Origin: Chloroflexota bacterium
GTDB lineage: Bacteria > Chloroflexota > Dehalococcoidia > Lucifugimonadales > UBA826
Reading direction: 5' to 3'
NCBI GenBank assembly: GCA_003228105.1
Contig: QGNN01000007.1
Span: 1 to 57,126, forward strand
Length of the DNA stretch: 57,126 nucleotides
Position numbers and translations under genes: made by a program. The notes under the pieces were generated by a model. It was given only the letters and a program-made list of their open reading frames with translations. It had not been told where the DNA came from and searched no databases. Positions 45,360-54,068 of this stretch are shown here, piece after piece (the first letter of the stretch is position 1; each line of letters starts with the position of its first letter).

Positions 45360-47051
45360 CTAGCTAGTAACAGCCCCAACTGAAGCCGAGGACACTAATT
45401 TGGCATATTTGGCCAAAACGCCTCTCTCGTAATTGGGTTTTCTTGGGCTCCATTTTAATCTTCTATCTTCTAACTCTTTAGCAGTCAGTTTTACGCTCAG
45501 GTCCCGTGCTTCTATATCCAGGTTAATTATGTCCCCATCCTCTATCAACGCGATTGGCCCCCCTACTGCCGCCTCCGGGGAGACATGGCCTATTGAACCA
45601 CCTCTAGTTGCCCCTGAGAATCTACCGTCAGTAATAAGAACTGTCGTTTCCCCCAACCCAGCACCCATGATTGCTCCCGTCACAGCCAGCATTTCCTGCA
45701 TTCCTGGTCCGCCTTTAGGTCCCTCTTATCTTATGACAACCACATCACCATCCTTGATAGATCCCCTAGTAACAGCCTCAAAAGCACTACGCTCTCCATC
45801 AAATACTCTTGCTGGTCCTTCATGTTTTTCAATCTTGGTTCCGGCAACTTTTATGACAGCTCCTTCAGGAGTTAAATTACCTTTAAGGATAGCTAGTCCT
45901 CCAGTTGAATTTTTTGCATTAGGAACCGAAAAAATCACTCTTTCATCTGGCTTTGTATCAACATCAGAAAGGTTCTCTTCTAGGGTTTTACCATTTATAG
46001 CTTTGGCATCGCCATGTAACATTCCTGCATCTAGCAATTCCTTTAGTACTACTTGAACTCCTCCAGACTTGTCGACATCAGACATTACATAATTTCCTCC
46101 AGGTCGTAGATCAGTTAGGTATGGTGTCTCTCTTGAAAGAATATCGAAATCATCTATTGTTAATTCGACCTCTGCCTCTCTCGCAATGGCCAAAAGGTGA
46201 AGAACAGCATTAGTAGACCCTCCCATCGCCAACACTAACCTTATCCCATTCTCAAAAGCCTTCCGGGTCATGATATCCCTAGGTTTAATCCCATTTTCAA
46301 GCATGTAATATAAATGTTTGCCTGCCTCGTGAGCCACATCCAAATTTCGAGGGTCCACTGCAGGAATAGATGCGGCACCGGGTATCGACATACCCATCGC
46401 CTCAATAGCTGATGCCATAGTGTTCGCTGTAAACATGCCGGAACAGGCTCCTTCTCCAGGACAAGCCACCCGCTCCATGGCTATCAATTCTTCTAACGAA
46501 ATTTGCCGAGTCGAGAATGCCCCAACCGCTTCATACATATCTTGGACATTTATATCCTTACCTGCATAGTTGCCTGGAAGAATGGCGCCTCCATAAACAA
46601 AAACCGATGGTATGTTGAGGCGCGCCATGGACATCATGGCCCCTGGCATATTTTTGTCGCATGCCGCTACAACGGCCAAACCGTCCATCCCTTCAGTAAA
46701 ACACACGGTTTCAATAGAATCTGCAATCACTTCGCGACTTACCAAAGATCCCTTCATACCCTCCGTCCCCATCGATATTCCGTCGCTAATCGTGATGGTG
46801 CCAAACATAAAAGGTACACTCTAGGCATCCCGTATACCTTCTTTCACCTTATCTGCGATCCTTGTCAAATGCACATTGCACGGGGTGACATCGCTGGCCA
46901 AATTAGCAACAGCAATAAATGGTTTTTCCATATCCTCGTCGGTTAGTCCAACGGCACGTAGCATAGATCTCGCTGGGGCTCGATCTGGGCCCAGACTGAC
47001 TTTCGCAGATTTATGTTTCAGTAATTTTAATTTTTTTGTGTTGGTGGTCAT
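45360..47051 (-). pseudogene. ilvD: Dihydroxy-acid dehydratase interrupted by two in-frame stops
   Basis: The stretch is exactly 564 codons and encodes a complete IlvD in one unbroken frame except for two stops. One is TAG at 46823-46821, after GIRDA and before SVPFMFGTITISDG. The other is TAA at 45725-45723, where VIR is followed by EGPKGGPG and relatives have Tyr. The Fe-S cysteines (DVTPCN, AACDKN, GACSGMF) and all other motifs are preserved, and there is no frameshift. IlvD makes 2-keto acids for isoleucine and valine. It may be a recent pseudogene, an assembly or sequencing error, or a read-through gene. Confidence 0.85.
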
Positions 47052-47152
47052 TTTTCACTTCCTTAAATTTGGGTTCAGAGGTCGATTGGATCATTTTTAT
47101 GACCTCAAATTATCCTACTTAGGAGGTATTTAGCGCTGGCATTATATATGAC

Positions 47153-47195
47153 AAGCCCCTGCTATCCCAGTTTAATACTGGGATAGCAGGGGCTT
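47153..47195 (-). terminator. Rho-independent terminator after the 47213 gene
   Basis: Perfect 18-bp arms 47153-47170 and 47178-47195 around a 7-nt loop. It lies 17 nt past the stop of the leftward 47213-47422 gene. The T-tract is weak on the minus strand and better on the plus strand, so it may act in both directions. Confidence 0.78.
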
Positions 47196-47212
47196 TTATT
47201 AAGGAGCCGTTT

Positions 47213-47422
47213 TTAGGTATTTGTTGGACCGTATCTGGCTATTAATGCAATCACTCTGGGGTCTATTGAGTCCGGTATTTGACTTCCTGAATCATGGTAG
47301 GCAATTGCTAAGTGAGCGTCTCTATGCAGTTGCTCACTTTCTGGCATCCCTTTGTAGTCGGTATTAAGTTCACCAAAAAGGCCATCGATATGTTCTTTTT
47401 CAAATGTGCTCCGACTAGTCAT
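47213..47422 (-). CDS. Small protein downstream of the dehalogenase-like gene, unknown
   Basis: 69 residues: EKEHIDGLFGELNTDYKG, then HRDAHLAIAYHDSG, then IDPRVIALIARYG. Contains several histidines, no cysteines and no membrane segment. It follows the reductive-dehalogenase-like gene by 27 nt, has no clear ribosome-binding site, and ends just before a strong hairpin. The shared transcript suggests a functional link. No family recognised. Confidence 0.6.
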   Translation of the reverse strand: MTSRSTFEKEHIDGLFGELNTDYKGMPESEQLHRDAHLAIAYHDSGSQIPDSIDPRVIALIARYGPTNT

Positions 47423-47449
47423 GCCGATATCGCCGGTATCTTAAAATCT

Positions 47450-48724
47450 TTATAATCCGGCATCATAAATAGATTCTTCGGACAAGATATCTCCCAATTT
47501 CTCCACGAATTCCTGTTTCTCGTCTTCGCTGACTTTGCCTTTTCCCTCGATTTTCTGTTTGAACTGAGTGAATAGCCATTCATCTTTTGTTCCGTGGGGT
47601 ATATCAAAAAATTCTCTGTTAAACGAAGGAAGTTTCCCGGGGCCGTAGTAACCCTTGCCCCGAATTTCATAGCCTTCCAAGTTATCCGTTCCTTTTCCTA
47701 GAACTTCTCCTGTCTCGACAAAATGCTCCATCACAGGGGCCATACCATAGCGCTGTACCGGACAGACTAGCATGCAAACCCCGCAACCTTCGTAGGTAGC
47801 CATGACAGGTCGGCATCGATCGTACATTAATTTGTGCTTTTCAACACCCCTCCAAAAGACCTTCTCTTTAACCAAAGCTCTTCCAGGGCATCGATTGACA
47901 CAAACCTGACACATTTCACAGAACTTATGTATGCCATAATCGACTGGGTCATCGTAGGTTACTATTGCATCTGTGCTAATAATAAGAAGTCTAGATCTGT
48001 TACCAAAATGGGGTGAAAGCAGCTGCCCATTAGCACCAAGTTGTCCCAGACCCGCCTCGACAAACATCGGTATGTACGCAGCACTATTGTCGTTTGGACT
48101 ATGTACCTGCGCTCTGTAACCTAAATCTCTAATGAAATCAGCAAGATCCAGGGCTAGTGCACCCTCTTCCTCATATGTTCCAAAGTGGGCAAATTCAGCT
48201 TCCATACTTGGTATAGTTTGGGTTTGCCAATAATCCTGTTCAAGTGCCAAACATATCGCATGCTCATACTTTACCCAGGCTTTTTTGCTTTTGTAAGCAT
48301 ATTTTCTATCGAATTTTGTAAACCCTACCTCACCAAACCCAAGTTTCCTTGCTTTCTCTCTGATCTCTTCAGTCACATCCTTAGCGGGAGTGACATCTCC
48401 AGTTGGCTGTTTATTTCCTGATACATATGCCGCTTCAACAAGTGGTTTATTGACTTCATCGTGATGTTTACGGTATTCATACATCTCCCCGGTATAAACC
48501 GTCCACGTCCATTCCCTATCCGCAGCCTTCTCGATGTTCTGGCTAACAATTGGATAGTTTCGAGAGTACCAAGCTACATCATTATCCTTTTTAACTATCC
48601 CTGGTACCGTCGCCAGTTCCTCTGCCACTGGAATCTCCACGGAATCGTGATCTTGAGTCCTACCTGGTCTCTTAACGGTATGGTGAATTTCCTTTAAGGT
48701 CATTCCAAATCCCTCCAAAGACAT
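47450..48724 (-). CDS. Reductive-dehalogenase-like corrinoid/Fe-S protein without TAT signal
   Basis: 424 residues. The C-terminal region has two [4Fe-4S] motifs in the RdhA/QueG arrangement: CEMCQVCVNRCP, then C-x9-CGVCMLVCP. Upstream, EAGLGQLGANGQLLSPHFG and LLIISTDA match the cobalamin-binding reductive dehalogenase/epoxyqueuosine reductase core. There is no TAT signal peptide and no anchor-protein gene, so the enzyme should be cytoplasmic, unlike respiratory RdhA. Length exceeds QueG by its N-terminal extension (about 1-110). Reduction of a halogenated or other substrate is inferred. Followed by a small unknown protein. Confidence 0.83.
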   Translation of the reverse strand: MSLEGFGMTLKEIHHTVKRPGRTQDHDSVEIPVAEELATVPGIVKKDNDVAWYSRNYPIVSQNIEKAADREWTWTVYTGEMYEYRKHHDEVNKPLVEAAYVSGNKQPTGDVTPAKDVTEEIREKARKLGFGEVGFTKFDRKYAYKSKKAWVKYEHAICLALEQDYWQTQTIPSMEAEFAHFGTYEEEGALALDLADFIRDLGYRAQVHSPNDNSAAYIPMFVEAGLGQLGANGQLLSPHFGNRSRLLIISTDAIVTYDDPVDYGIHKFCEMCQVCVNRCPGRALVKEKVFWRGVEKHKLMYDRCRPVMATYEGCGVCMLVCPVQRYGMAPVMEHFVETGEVLGKGTDNLEGYEIRGKGYYGPGKLPSFNREFFDIPHGTKDEWLFTQFKQKIEGKGKVSEDEKQEFVEKLGDILSEESIYDAGL

Positions 48725-49226
48725 CTTTAGCGATCCTGACCATGATATTAATGATCATAATAAATTGTATCTACACAAAGTTTAGTTTAGTAATTGTACG
48801 CCTACAAGTCAATGAAATACTGTTGGTTTATCCATGACCAATCATTTCTATCACTTCGAGATCACACCCAGAGAATAGCCTCTGTATACATCTCCCAACC
48901 TTAACCACGCAACTGAATTAACAAAACATCCCGATAAAACAAGAACACTATATTGAAAACTAGAAATGTGGCTCAGCACTGAATCACAACCAGAAGACCT
49001 ACCTAGCACAGATGCGTTTAAAGAAATGGTTTTCCATCTGAGCCCTCTAAATAAAAACCTTAAAGGGAAAATAAATCAGGGAAAAGGCTCCCAAAAGTGT
49101 TCATCCGGTTCGAAGTGAAAGGGCAGTGCCTAAAATCTGATTTTGGCTGCCTGCAATAAAATCATTTTCGATGTCATTTTTTTGTTGGCTTTCTTAAAAG
49201 TAGCGAACCAAATTATATCGGCAATT
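48725..49226. other. Intergenic region without a confident gene
   Basis: A 500-base gap between the starts and ends of two leftward genes. The only open frame of note is 48966-49118 (+, 50 codons), which has no ribosome-binding site and no recognisable family. I see no tRNA, no RNase P or SRP RNA core motif and no strong hairpin. The part next to 48724 probably carries the promoter of the dehalogenase-like gene, but no clear -35/-10 pair stands out. Confidence 0.5.
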
Positions 49227-49991
49227 TCAAAGGGGCCTCTTTTTAGGAATCCCCGCCTTTCTAGGATAAATATCAGGAGTTTCTGCTATTTTTCGTATAA
49301 CCACCAGCTTACCTGGTAACAACGGCAATTTATCACCAACATTAACGACACTGTCTATTTGCCCACCTAATAAATTCAAAGCAGTCTCTGATCGATCAAT
49401 TTCAGGCTGAACCCGTGAGCTTTTCATAGCAATGAAGGTACCTCCAACGCTACAAAATGGTAAAGCGAGCTCAAGTAAAACAGGAAGGCTTGCAACAGCT
49501 CTTGATACAACTACAGAATACTTTTCTCTATGTTTTCTATTTTTTGCTATATCTTCTGCCCTCCCCACAATTGTATCCACATTAGTCAGGTTCATTTCAT
49601 TGACAGCAAAATCAATGAAATCGATTTTTTTCTTAACAGAATCCAACATAACCAGGTAATTTCCTGGAAACATCACCTTTAACGGAATCCCAGGCATACC
49701 GAACCCTGACCCTATATCCAGTATGCTTTCCCTTCCATCAAATAGTGATGGAACTGCCATGACAACACTTAGAGAATCCAAATAATGTCTGAGAACCACC
49801 TCAGGCCAGTCCAACACCTTAGTCAGATTAACCTTAGAATTGGCGTCAACCAGTAAATCGTGGAAAAGCATCATTTTGGATATAGCGGTCTTCTGAGGAA
49901 TTATCTTTAATGAAGAAAGACCAGAATAGAATCTTCCTATATCCCGATTCTCAGGAGGGTTTGAAGCATTTTGTCTGGGAACAGAAAACAA
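49227..49991 (-). CDS. rsmG: 16S rRNA (guanine-N7) methyltransferase RsmG
   Basis: 254 residues from TTG 49991. SAM-dependent methylation of G527 in 16S rRNA. The class I methyltransferase motif ILDIGSGFGMPGIPLK, the preceding KVNLTKVLDWPEVVLRHYLDSL and VVVSRAVASLPVLLE are all typical of RsmG. The first ~25 residues before the family core are extra and lack a ribosome-binding site, so the true start may be a few codons inside. It stands alone; mnmG and parA, frequent neighbours, are absent. Confidence 0.92.
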   Translation of the reverse strand: MFSVPRQNASNPPENRDIGRFYSGLSSLKIIPQKTAISKMMLFHDLLVDANSKVNLTKVLDWPEVVLRHYLDSLSVVMAVPSLFDGRESILDIGSGFGMPGIPLKVMFPGNYLVMLDSVKKKIDFIDFAVNEMNLTNVDTIVGRAEDIAKNRKHREKYSVVVSRAVASLPVLLELALPFCSVGGTFIAMKSSRVQPEIDRSETALNLLGGQIDSVVNVGDKLPLLPGKLVVIRKIAETPDIYPRKAGIPKKRPL

Positions 49992-50248
49992 TTATTTCAC
50001 GTATTCCTGAATTTTCCTGAATTTTTCATGAGACAAAATCGTCTCTTTTCAACCGAAATTAACCAGTAGCAAAAATGTCTAACCATATTGTACGATGTGC
50101 CTAAACTAGTACTGTCAGTATTCTCGCAGCAATTTTTATTGGAATTTTTATCCCTGAAGTACTACTATGCGGAACATGTTTGTGGTAATGTTGCTACTAC
50201 GCGTAACTAAATAACTAAGACTAACAAATCATTGGTCAAGGAGGCAGC

Positions 50249-51355
50249 GTGCAAGCTATGTTCAGGACCAAGACATTAATAATCATGACCGCATTGATGG
50301 TGTCGTTTTTAATACCGACAGTAGCCTTTGCAGAATCCGATACCCTTACTTTCGGTACAGCCGTAGTAACGGATGATCAGGCTGTTAACGACTCCTTAGT
50401 CGTTTCAATGGCGGGGGTTACTCCCCTTGGGGAAGGTAGTGCATATAATGCAGTGCTCGTATCATCAGATGGTACTAAATCTTTAGATTTAGGAGAGTTA
50501 TCTGTAATCCAACCAGTTCTTCAAGGTGTTCTCCAAGCGACTGGAAACGTAAATTTCGTTTACGACAGTACCTCGGAAGGATATGACGGTGAAGATCTCC
50601 TCACGACCTATAGCCGGATTAAGTTGACGATCGGGCCGGGTGGGTCTACAGCCTACAGTGATAACGTACCAGTGAATGCTGCCGTTTATATCAGTTCCGT
50701 AATGGCTGATCTTAATAGCATAGATGCGCATTTAGCAGCAGCAATAGCTAGCGCTTTCTCTGCTCAATCCTCATCAGACATTGATGAGGTAAAAGCTCAG
50801 ATAGGTGCTGCCGTTGCGGATGCCTCCACAATTAGCGATCTCGCAAATGGTTTAGGAGCTAACGCTACTGCCGCAGCTGCTGAAGATACTGAAGACAGCA
50901 ATCTAGCTGAAGGTGCTGCCGGAGTAATAGCGTCTGCAGCCAACATTTCAACTTGGATTAATGCTGCGAAGGCTACTGCGGACGATGACATTACTCCCCA
51001 AACCAATGCAGCGGTCGCAAATATTTTCGCATCAAAAATTTTCAACGAACTGTCGGCAGCTAGGAATGGCTGGGATGGGAATACAGATGGAAGCATTTCT
51101 TCCTCTACCGGAGAGGGAGGGGTCGCTCAGGCTAGAGCCAGCGCCCAGCAAATGGCCACTCTAACCTTAGAAGCTAAGGATCTCGGAGAAAATGAAGCAT
51201 CGACCGTGCCGGGGGAATCAGGCGGTAGTGTCCTAGGGCTTGGACTACCAAGCGTTGGGGAAAGAATAATTAGAGATCTCATGTTACTGTCAGGCCTGCT
51301 TGGTATCGCGATGGTAGGAATTGGTTCTGTTATCCTTTCAAGGAACAGAACATAA
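50249..51355 (+). CDS. Secreted, C-terminally anchored surface protein with LPxTG-like tail
   Basis: 368 residues. Cleavable signal peptide (about 1-31, ending VAFA-ES), a beta-type N-terminal domain, a long alanine-rich, probably helical middle (about 155-270) and a Gly/Ser-rich linker. The tail has the tripartite layout of a cell-wall sorting signal: LPSVG (333-337), a hydrophobic segment and a basic RNRT end. LPSVG resembles sortase LPxTG with Val for Thr. GTG 50249 follows AAGGAGG; ATG 50258 is an alternative. Unknown function, likely structural or adhesive. Its transcript ends at the 51381-51413 hairpin. Confidence 0.72.
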   Translation: MQAMFRTKTLIIMTALMVSFLIPTVAFAESDTLTFGTAVVTDDQAVNDSLVVSMAGVTPLGEGSAYNAVLVSSDGTKSLDLGELSVIQPVLQGVLQATGNVNFVYDSTSEGYDGEDLLTTYSRIKLTIGPGGSTAYSDNVPVNAAVYISSVMADLNSIDAHLAAAIASAFSAQSSSDIDEVKAQIGAAVADASTISDLANGLGANATAAAAEDTEDSNLAEGAAGVIASAANISTWINAAKATADDDITPQTNAAVANIFASKIFNELSAARNGWDGNTDGSISSSTGEGGVAQARASAQQMATLTLEAKDLGENEASTVPGESGGSVLGLGLPSVGERIIRDLMLLSGLLGIAMVGIGSVILSRNRT

Positions 51356-51380
51356 TTCAGATATAAAATTCCTTTGGATA

Positions 51381-51413
51381 AAAAAACCCCGTTCGAGAGA
51401 GCGGGGTTTTTTT
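51381..51413 (+). terminator. Rho-independent terminator abutting the next start codon
   Basis: Arms 51381-51391 and 51402-51412 (AAAAAACCCCG / CGGGGTTTTTT) around a 10-nt loop, followed by T. It ends the surface-protein transcript. The ATG of the lipoprotein gene begins at 51414, immediately after the T-run. Confidence 0.87.
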
Positions 51414-52148
51414 ATGCCTACCGTAGTGAATAATAATAGTAAGACTAACTTCTACATTATTCTAGTAGCAATTTACTTGATCGGTATATTGAATCTATCT
51501 TGTGCATCAAATAACCCACTTTCGACCGCAAGCCAAACCAGGACGGCAAAGCAAATACTAGACCAGAGTGGAACAATAATGAACTCTGTCTCGTCTTTTG
51601 AATTCCATTTGTCGCATAAGAATATAAACGGCACTCGAATTGGTGATTTGGTCTTATCGAAAGCAACCGGGCTAATATCTGATAATAATTCAATGTTTAT
51701 TGAAGCCAATTTTTTGTTTGGCAATTTGACCCTTTCTGGCGGTTTCTCAACGGTCGACAATACTACTTTTTTCTTAAACCCACTTACTCAAAAATGGGAA
51801 ATGACTGAAGATTCCATAACCCCTCTTTCCTTTTTTGATCCCGAGAAAGGAATCAATAAAATACTATCCAGCACTACTTCCCCGAAATTCAGATCTAATA
51901 GCGAGAAATATTGGAATATAGAAGGATCTATGCCGGCTTCATCACTTTCTAATTTGATCGGAGATACAAGTGATAATAACGTTGAAATAATTGTGTGGAT
52001 AGACAAAGATTCCCTCTACCTAACCAGAGCGATTATTTTTGGTCAATTGAATGGATATGATGATTCAGCAAATATAAATGAAATCCAAAGAATAATTGAC
52101 ATATCCCGATTTAATGAAGAAATAGTTATTGAGAACCCTTTAAACTAG
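51414..52148 (+). CDS. LppX/LprAFG-family lipoprotein (LprG-like)
   Basis: 244 residues from ATG 51414. A membrane-spanning signal (about 12-28) ends in LNLSC with Cys30 as the probable lipidation site; the lipobox is imperfect. The rest, beginning with AKQILDQSGTIMNSVSSFEFHL, matches the LppX_LprAFG fold, a beta-alpha half barrel that holds lipids in mycobacterial LprG. The frame extends 31 codons upstream but through a terminator, so that part is not coding. No ribosome-binding site lies before ATG 51414; GTG 51426 is an alternative. Followed by an MFS exporter, as in mycobacterial lprG-p55. Confidence 0.78.
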   Translation: MPTVVNNNSKTNFYIILVAIYLIGILNLSCASNNPLSTASQTRTAKQILDQSGTIMNSVSSFEFHLSHKNINGTRIGDLVLSKATGLISDNNSMFIEANFLFGNLTLSGGFSTVDNTTFFLNPLTQKWEMTEDSITPLSFFDPEKGINKILSSTTSPKFRSNSEKYWNIEGSMPASSLSNLIGDTSDNNVEIIVWIDKDSLYLTRAIIFGQLNGYDDSANINEIQRIIDISRFNEEIVIENPLN

Positions 52149-52165
52149 TATTTACAGATAAGTAC

Positions 52166-53704
52166 ATGAGGAAACTTGCCAATAAAAATGTAATTCTAAT
52201 ACCTATTTTTGCAGGTATATTTTTTGCTGCAGACGATCAAACGGTGATCGTAACGATACTTCCCCAGATAATGTCGGATTTAATGGTGGAAGTGACCGAA
52301 CTGGATAAGGCCATGTGGACAGTTACGGGTTACTTATTAGGGTACGTATCTGTAATGCCTATTATGGGCAGGGTTTCCGATATATATGGACGTAAATTTA
52401 TCTATGTAGTTTCTATGTCAGTTTTTATGCTGGGGTCAGTTGGTACGGGATTGACTAATTCCATGGGATTTTTGGAATCTTATGCATACCATGATAGTAC
52501 TTTAATCAGAAGTTGTGTATCTGGCATTTTAGAAATCACAACCTCTCTAGATTGGATCATTGGCGCTCGAATAATCCAAGCTGTCGGGGCTGGCGCCTTG
52601 ATCCCAATTACGATAGCAATCATTAGTGATATTTATTCTGGTAATGAAAGAGCTATCCCTTTGGGTTTAACCGGGGCGGCGGCAGAAGCCGGCGCAGTCA
52701 CAGGTCCTTTATGGGGGGGAATAATCACTCAGTTTTTTTCATGGCAGTGGGTGTTTTGGTTAAACATACCAATCGGATTACTCGTAATAGCGGGTATTTT
52801 ATTTCTTGTCCCGAACTCTAAAGGCACCACACATAAAATAGATTATCTTGGCTCAGCCGTAATAGTCGCCGCAATCTGCTTTATCACGTTGGGATGCTCA
52901 CAATCTGGAAGTAACACACCATTTTTAGTGATTTTTATATCTATTGGGGTGTCTTTATTAATTGGTTATTACCTACTATCAAAGCTGAATGATAATTCAG
53001 TCGTACCAATTGAACTATTTAAAAACATCCAATTCTTGGCTGCGAACACCTTACATTTATTCTATGGAGCAACCCTTATCATAAGTATGGTGACAATACC
53101 ACTGATGGTAAATACCGTCCTATCTGGCACCTCTCTGGAGGGAGGGTTAATTCTAATGAGAATGACAATCGCTATCCCCGTAGGGGCGGTGATGGGGGGC
53201 TGGCTTAGCAAACATTATGATCTCAGGATACCAGCGATATCTGGGCTTATATTTTGTTTTGTAGCTCTACTATTTATGAGCCGCTGGAACGAATTAATTG
53301 GGGATCCACTGATGTCATATCATTTATTAGTGGCTGGGTTTGGCTTCGGCTTGACGATAGCCCCAATTACGACATCAGCTATCAATAGCTCCAGTAAGCG
53401 TTACCAAGGTTCAGCAGCTGGAATAATCAGCTCTTCACGATTCCTGGGGATGACTTTTGGGATTGCTGCCCTATCAGCTTGGGGATCTCAAAGATTCCAA
53501 GATTTACTGCTAAGTATAGATTTAAAAATTCCTGGTACTGGAGTTCTTGGAAATTCCACGTCGGAATTTGAAAATCAATTAATCCAAGCAGGAATAAATT
53601 TATTCCACGATTTCTTTATGATCGGTTCAGTACTTTGTCTAATAGGAATATTCCCATGTCTTTTTTTGGTAAAAACCAGAATGGCCAAAGATCCCTGGGC
53701 ATAG
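52166..53704 (+). CDS. MFS exporter, DHA2 family (14 TM), p55-like
   Basis: 512 residues, about 14 membrane helices. Acidic residues D23-D24 in the first helix (FFAADDQTVIVT), motif A GRVSDIYGRKF, and the motif C-like region GAAAEAGAVTGPLWGG. Length and layout are those of DHA2 drug/lipid exporters such as mycobacterial P55 (Rv1410c), which acts with LprG. The gene starts 17 nt after the LprG-like gene, supporting joint lipid or glycolipid export across the membrane (inference). Confidence 0.85.
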   Translation: MRKLANKNVILIPIFAGIFFAADDQTVIVTILPQIMSDLMVEVTELDKAMWTVTGYLLGYVSVMPIMGRVSDIYGRKFIYVVSMSVFMLGSVGTGLTNSMGFLESYAYHDSTLIRSCVSGILEITTSLDWIIGARIIQAVGAGALIPITIAIISDIYSGNERAIPLGLTGAAAEAGAVTGPLWGGIITQFFSWQWVFWLNIPIGLLVIAGILFLVPNSKGTTHKIDYLGSAVIVAAICFITLGCSQSGSNTPFLVIFISIGVSLLIGYYLLSKLNDNSVVPIELFKNIQFLAANTLHLFYGATLIISMVTIPLMVNTVLSGTSLEGGLILMRMTIAIPVGAVMGGWLSKHYDLRIPAISGLIFCFVALLFMSRWNELIGDPLMSYHLLVAGFGFGLTIAPITTSAINSSSKRYQGSAAGIISSSRFLGMTFGIAALSAWGSQRFQDLLLSIDLKIPGTGVLGNSTSEFENQLIQAGINLFHDFFMIGSVLCLIGIFPCLFLVKTRMAKDPWA

Positions 53705-53718
53705 CACGGGCGATCATT

Positions 53719-54066
53719 TTAATTGGTGAACCTACCCCCATCCACGTTAATGGACTGACCTGTAATGTTTTCGGCGAGATCGGATGCTAAAAAGGCCACC
53801 ATACTTCCAATATCTTCCGGAGTCTGCTCTCTTTGAAGCGGAATCAAAGTTTTAACAGTTTGATCGAAAAGCTTTTTACCTTCAAGACCTTCGGTTTTAA
53901 GACTGCCTCCAAATTAAGATTTTTTCGATCCCTGATGTGTTCTGAAACAATTTCATCAACTGAATTTTCATTAGTAACATCCATTTGCCCCTACCAAGAC
54001 CAAAACCGAACATATACCGCTCCCTCCACCTGTGACTATAGCTTCTTTACCAGACAAATTAATCAT
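53719..54066 (-). pseudogene. Remnant of an SDR oxidoreductase
   Basis: Reads as pieces of one short-chain dehydrogenase. The start ATG 54066 gives MINLSGKEAIVTGGGSGI (cofactor motif), then a frame change to DVTNENSVDEIVSEHI, then another to a C-terminal TPEDIGSMVAFLASD and NITGQSINVDGGRF, ending at TAA 53721-53719. The catalytic Ser/Tyr/Lys region is deleted and the total is half the normal length, so the gene is dead. It begins 3 nt after the selenoprotein gene's stop, so it was once in the same operon. Confidence 0.8.
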
Positions 54067-54068
54067 AT

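Noticed and set aside
45433-46056. 207-codon open frame antisense to ilvD
   Set aside because: It lies opposite a conserved coding frame, has no ribosome-binding site and its composition mirrors IlvD codons.
45723-46823. Recoding of the ilvD TAG and TAA as pyrrolysine or another amino acid
   Set aside because: Two different stop codons at unrelated positions, neither at a catalytic residue; TAA recoding is not known for Pyl or Sec, and other genes here use TAG and TAA as ordinary stops.
48966-49118. 50-codon plus-strand open frame as a small gene
   Set aside because: No ribosome-binding site, no hydrophobic or family pattern, and both neighbours read the other way.
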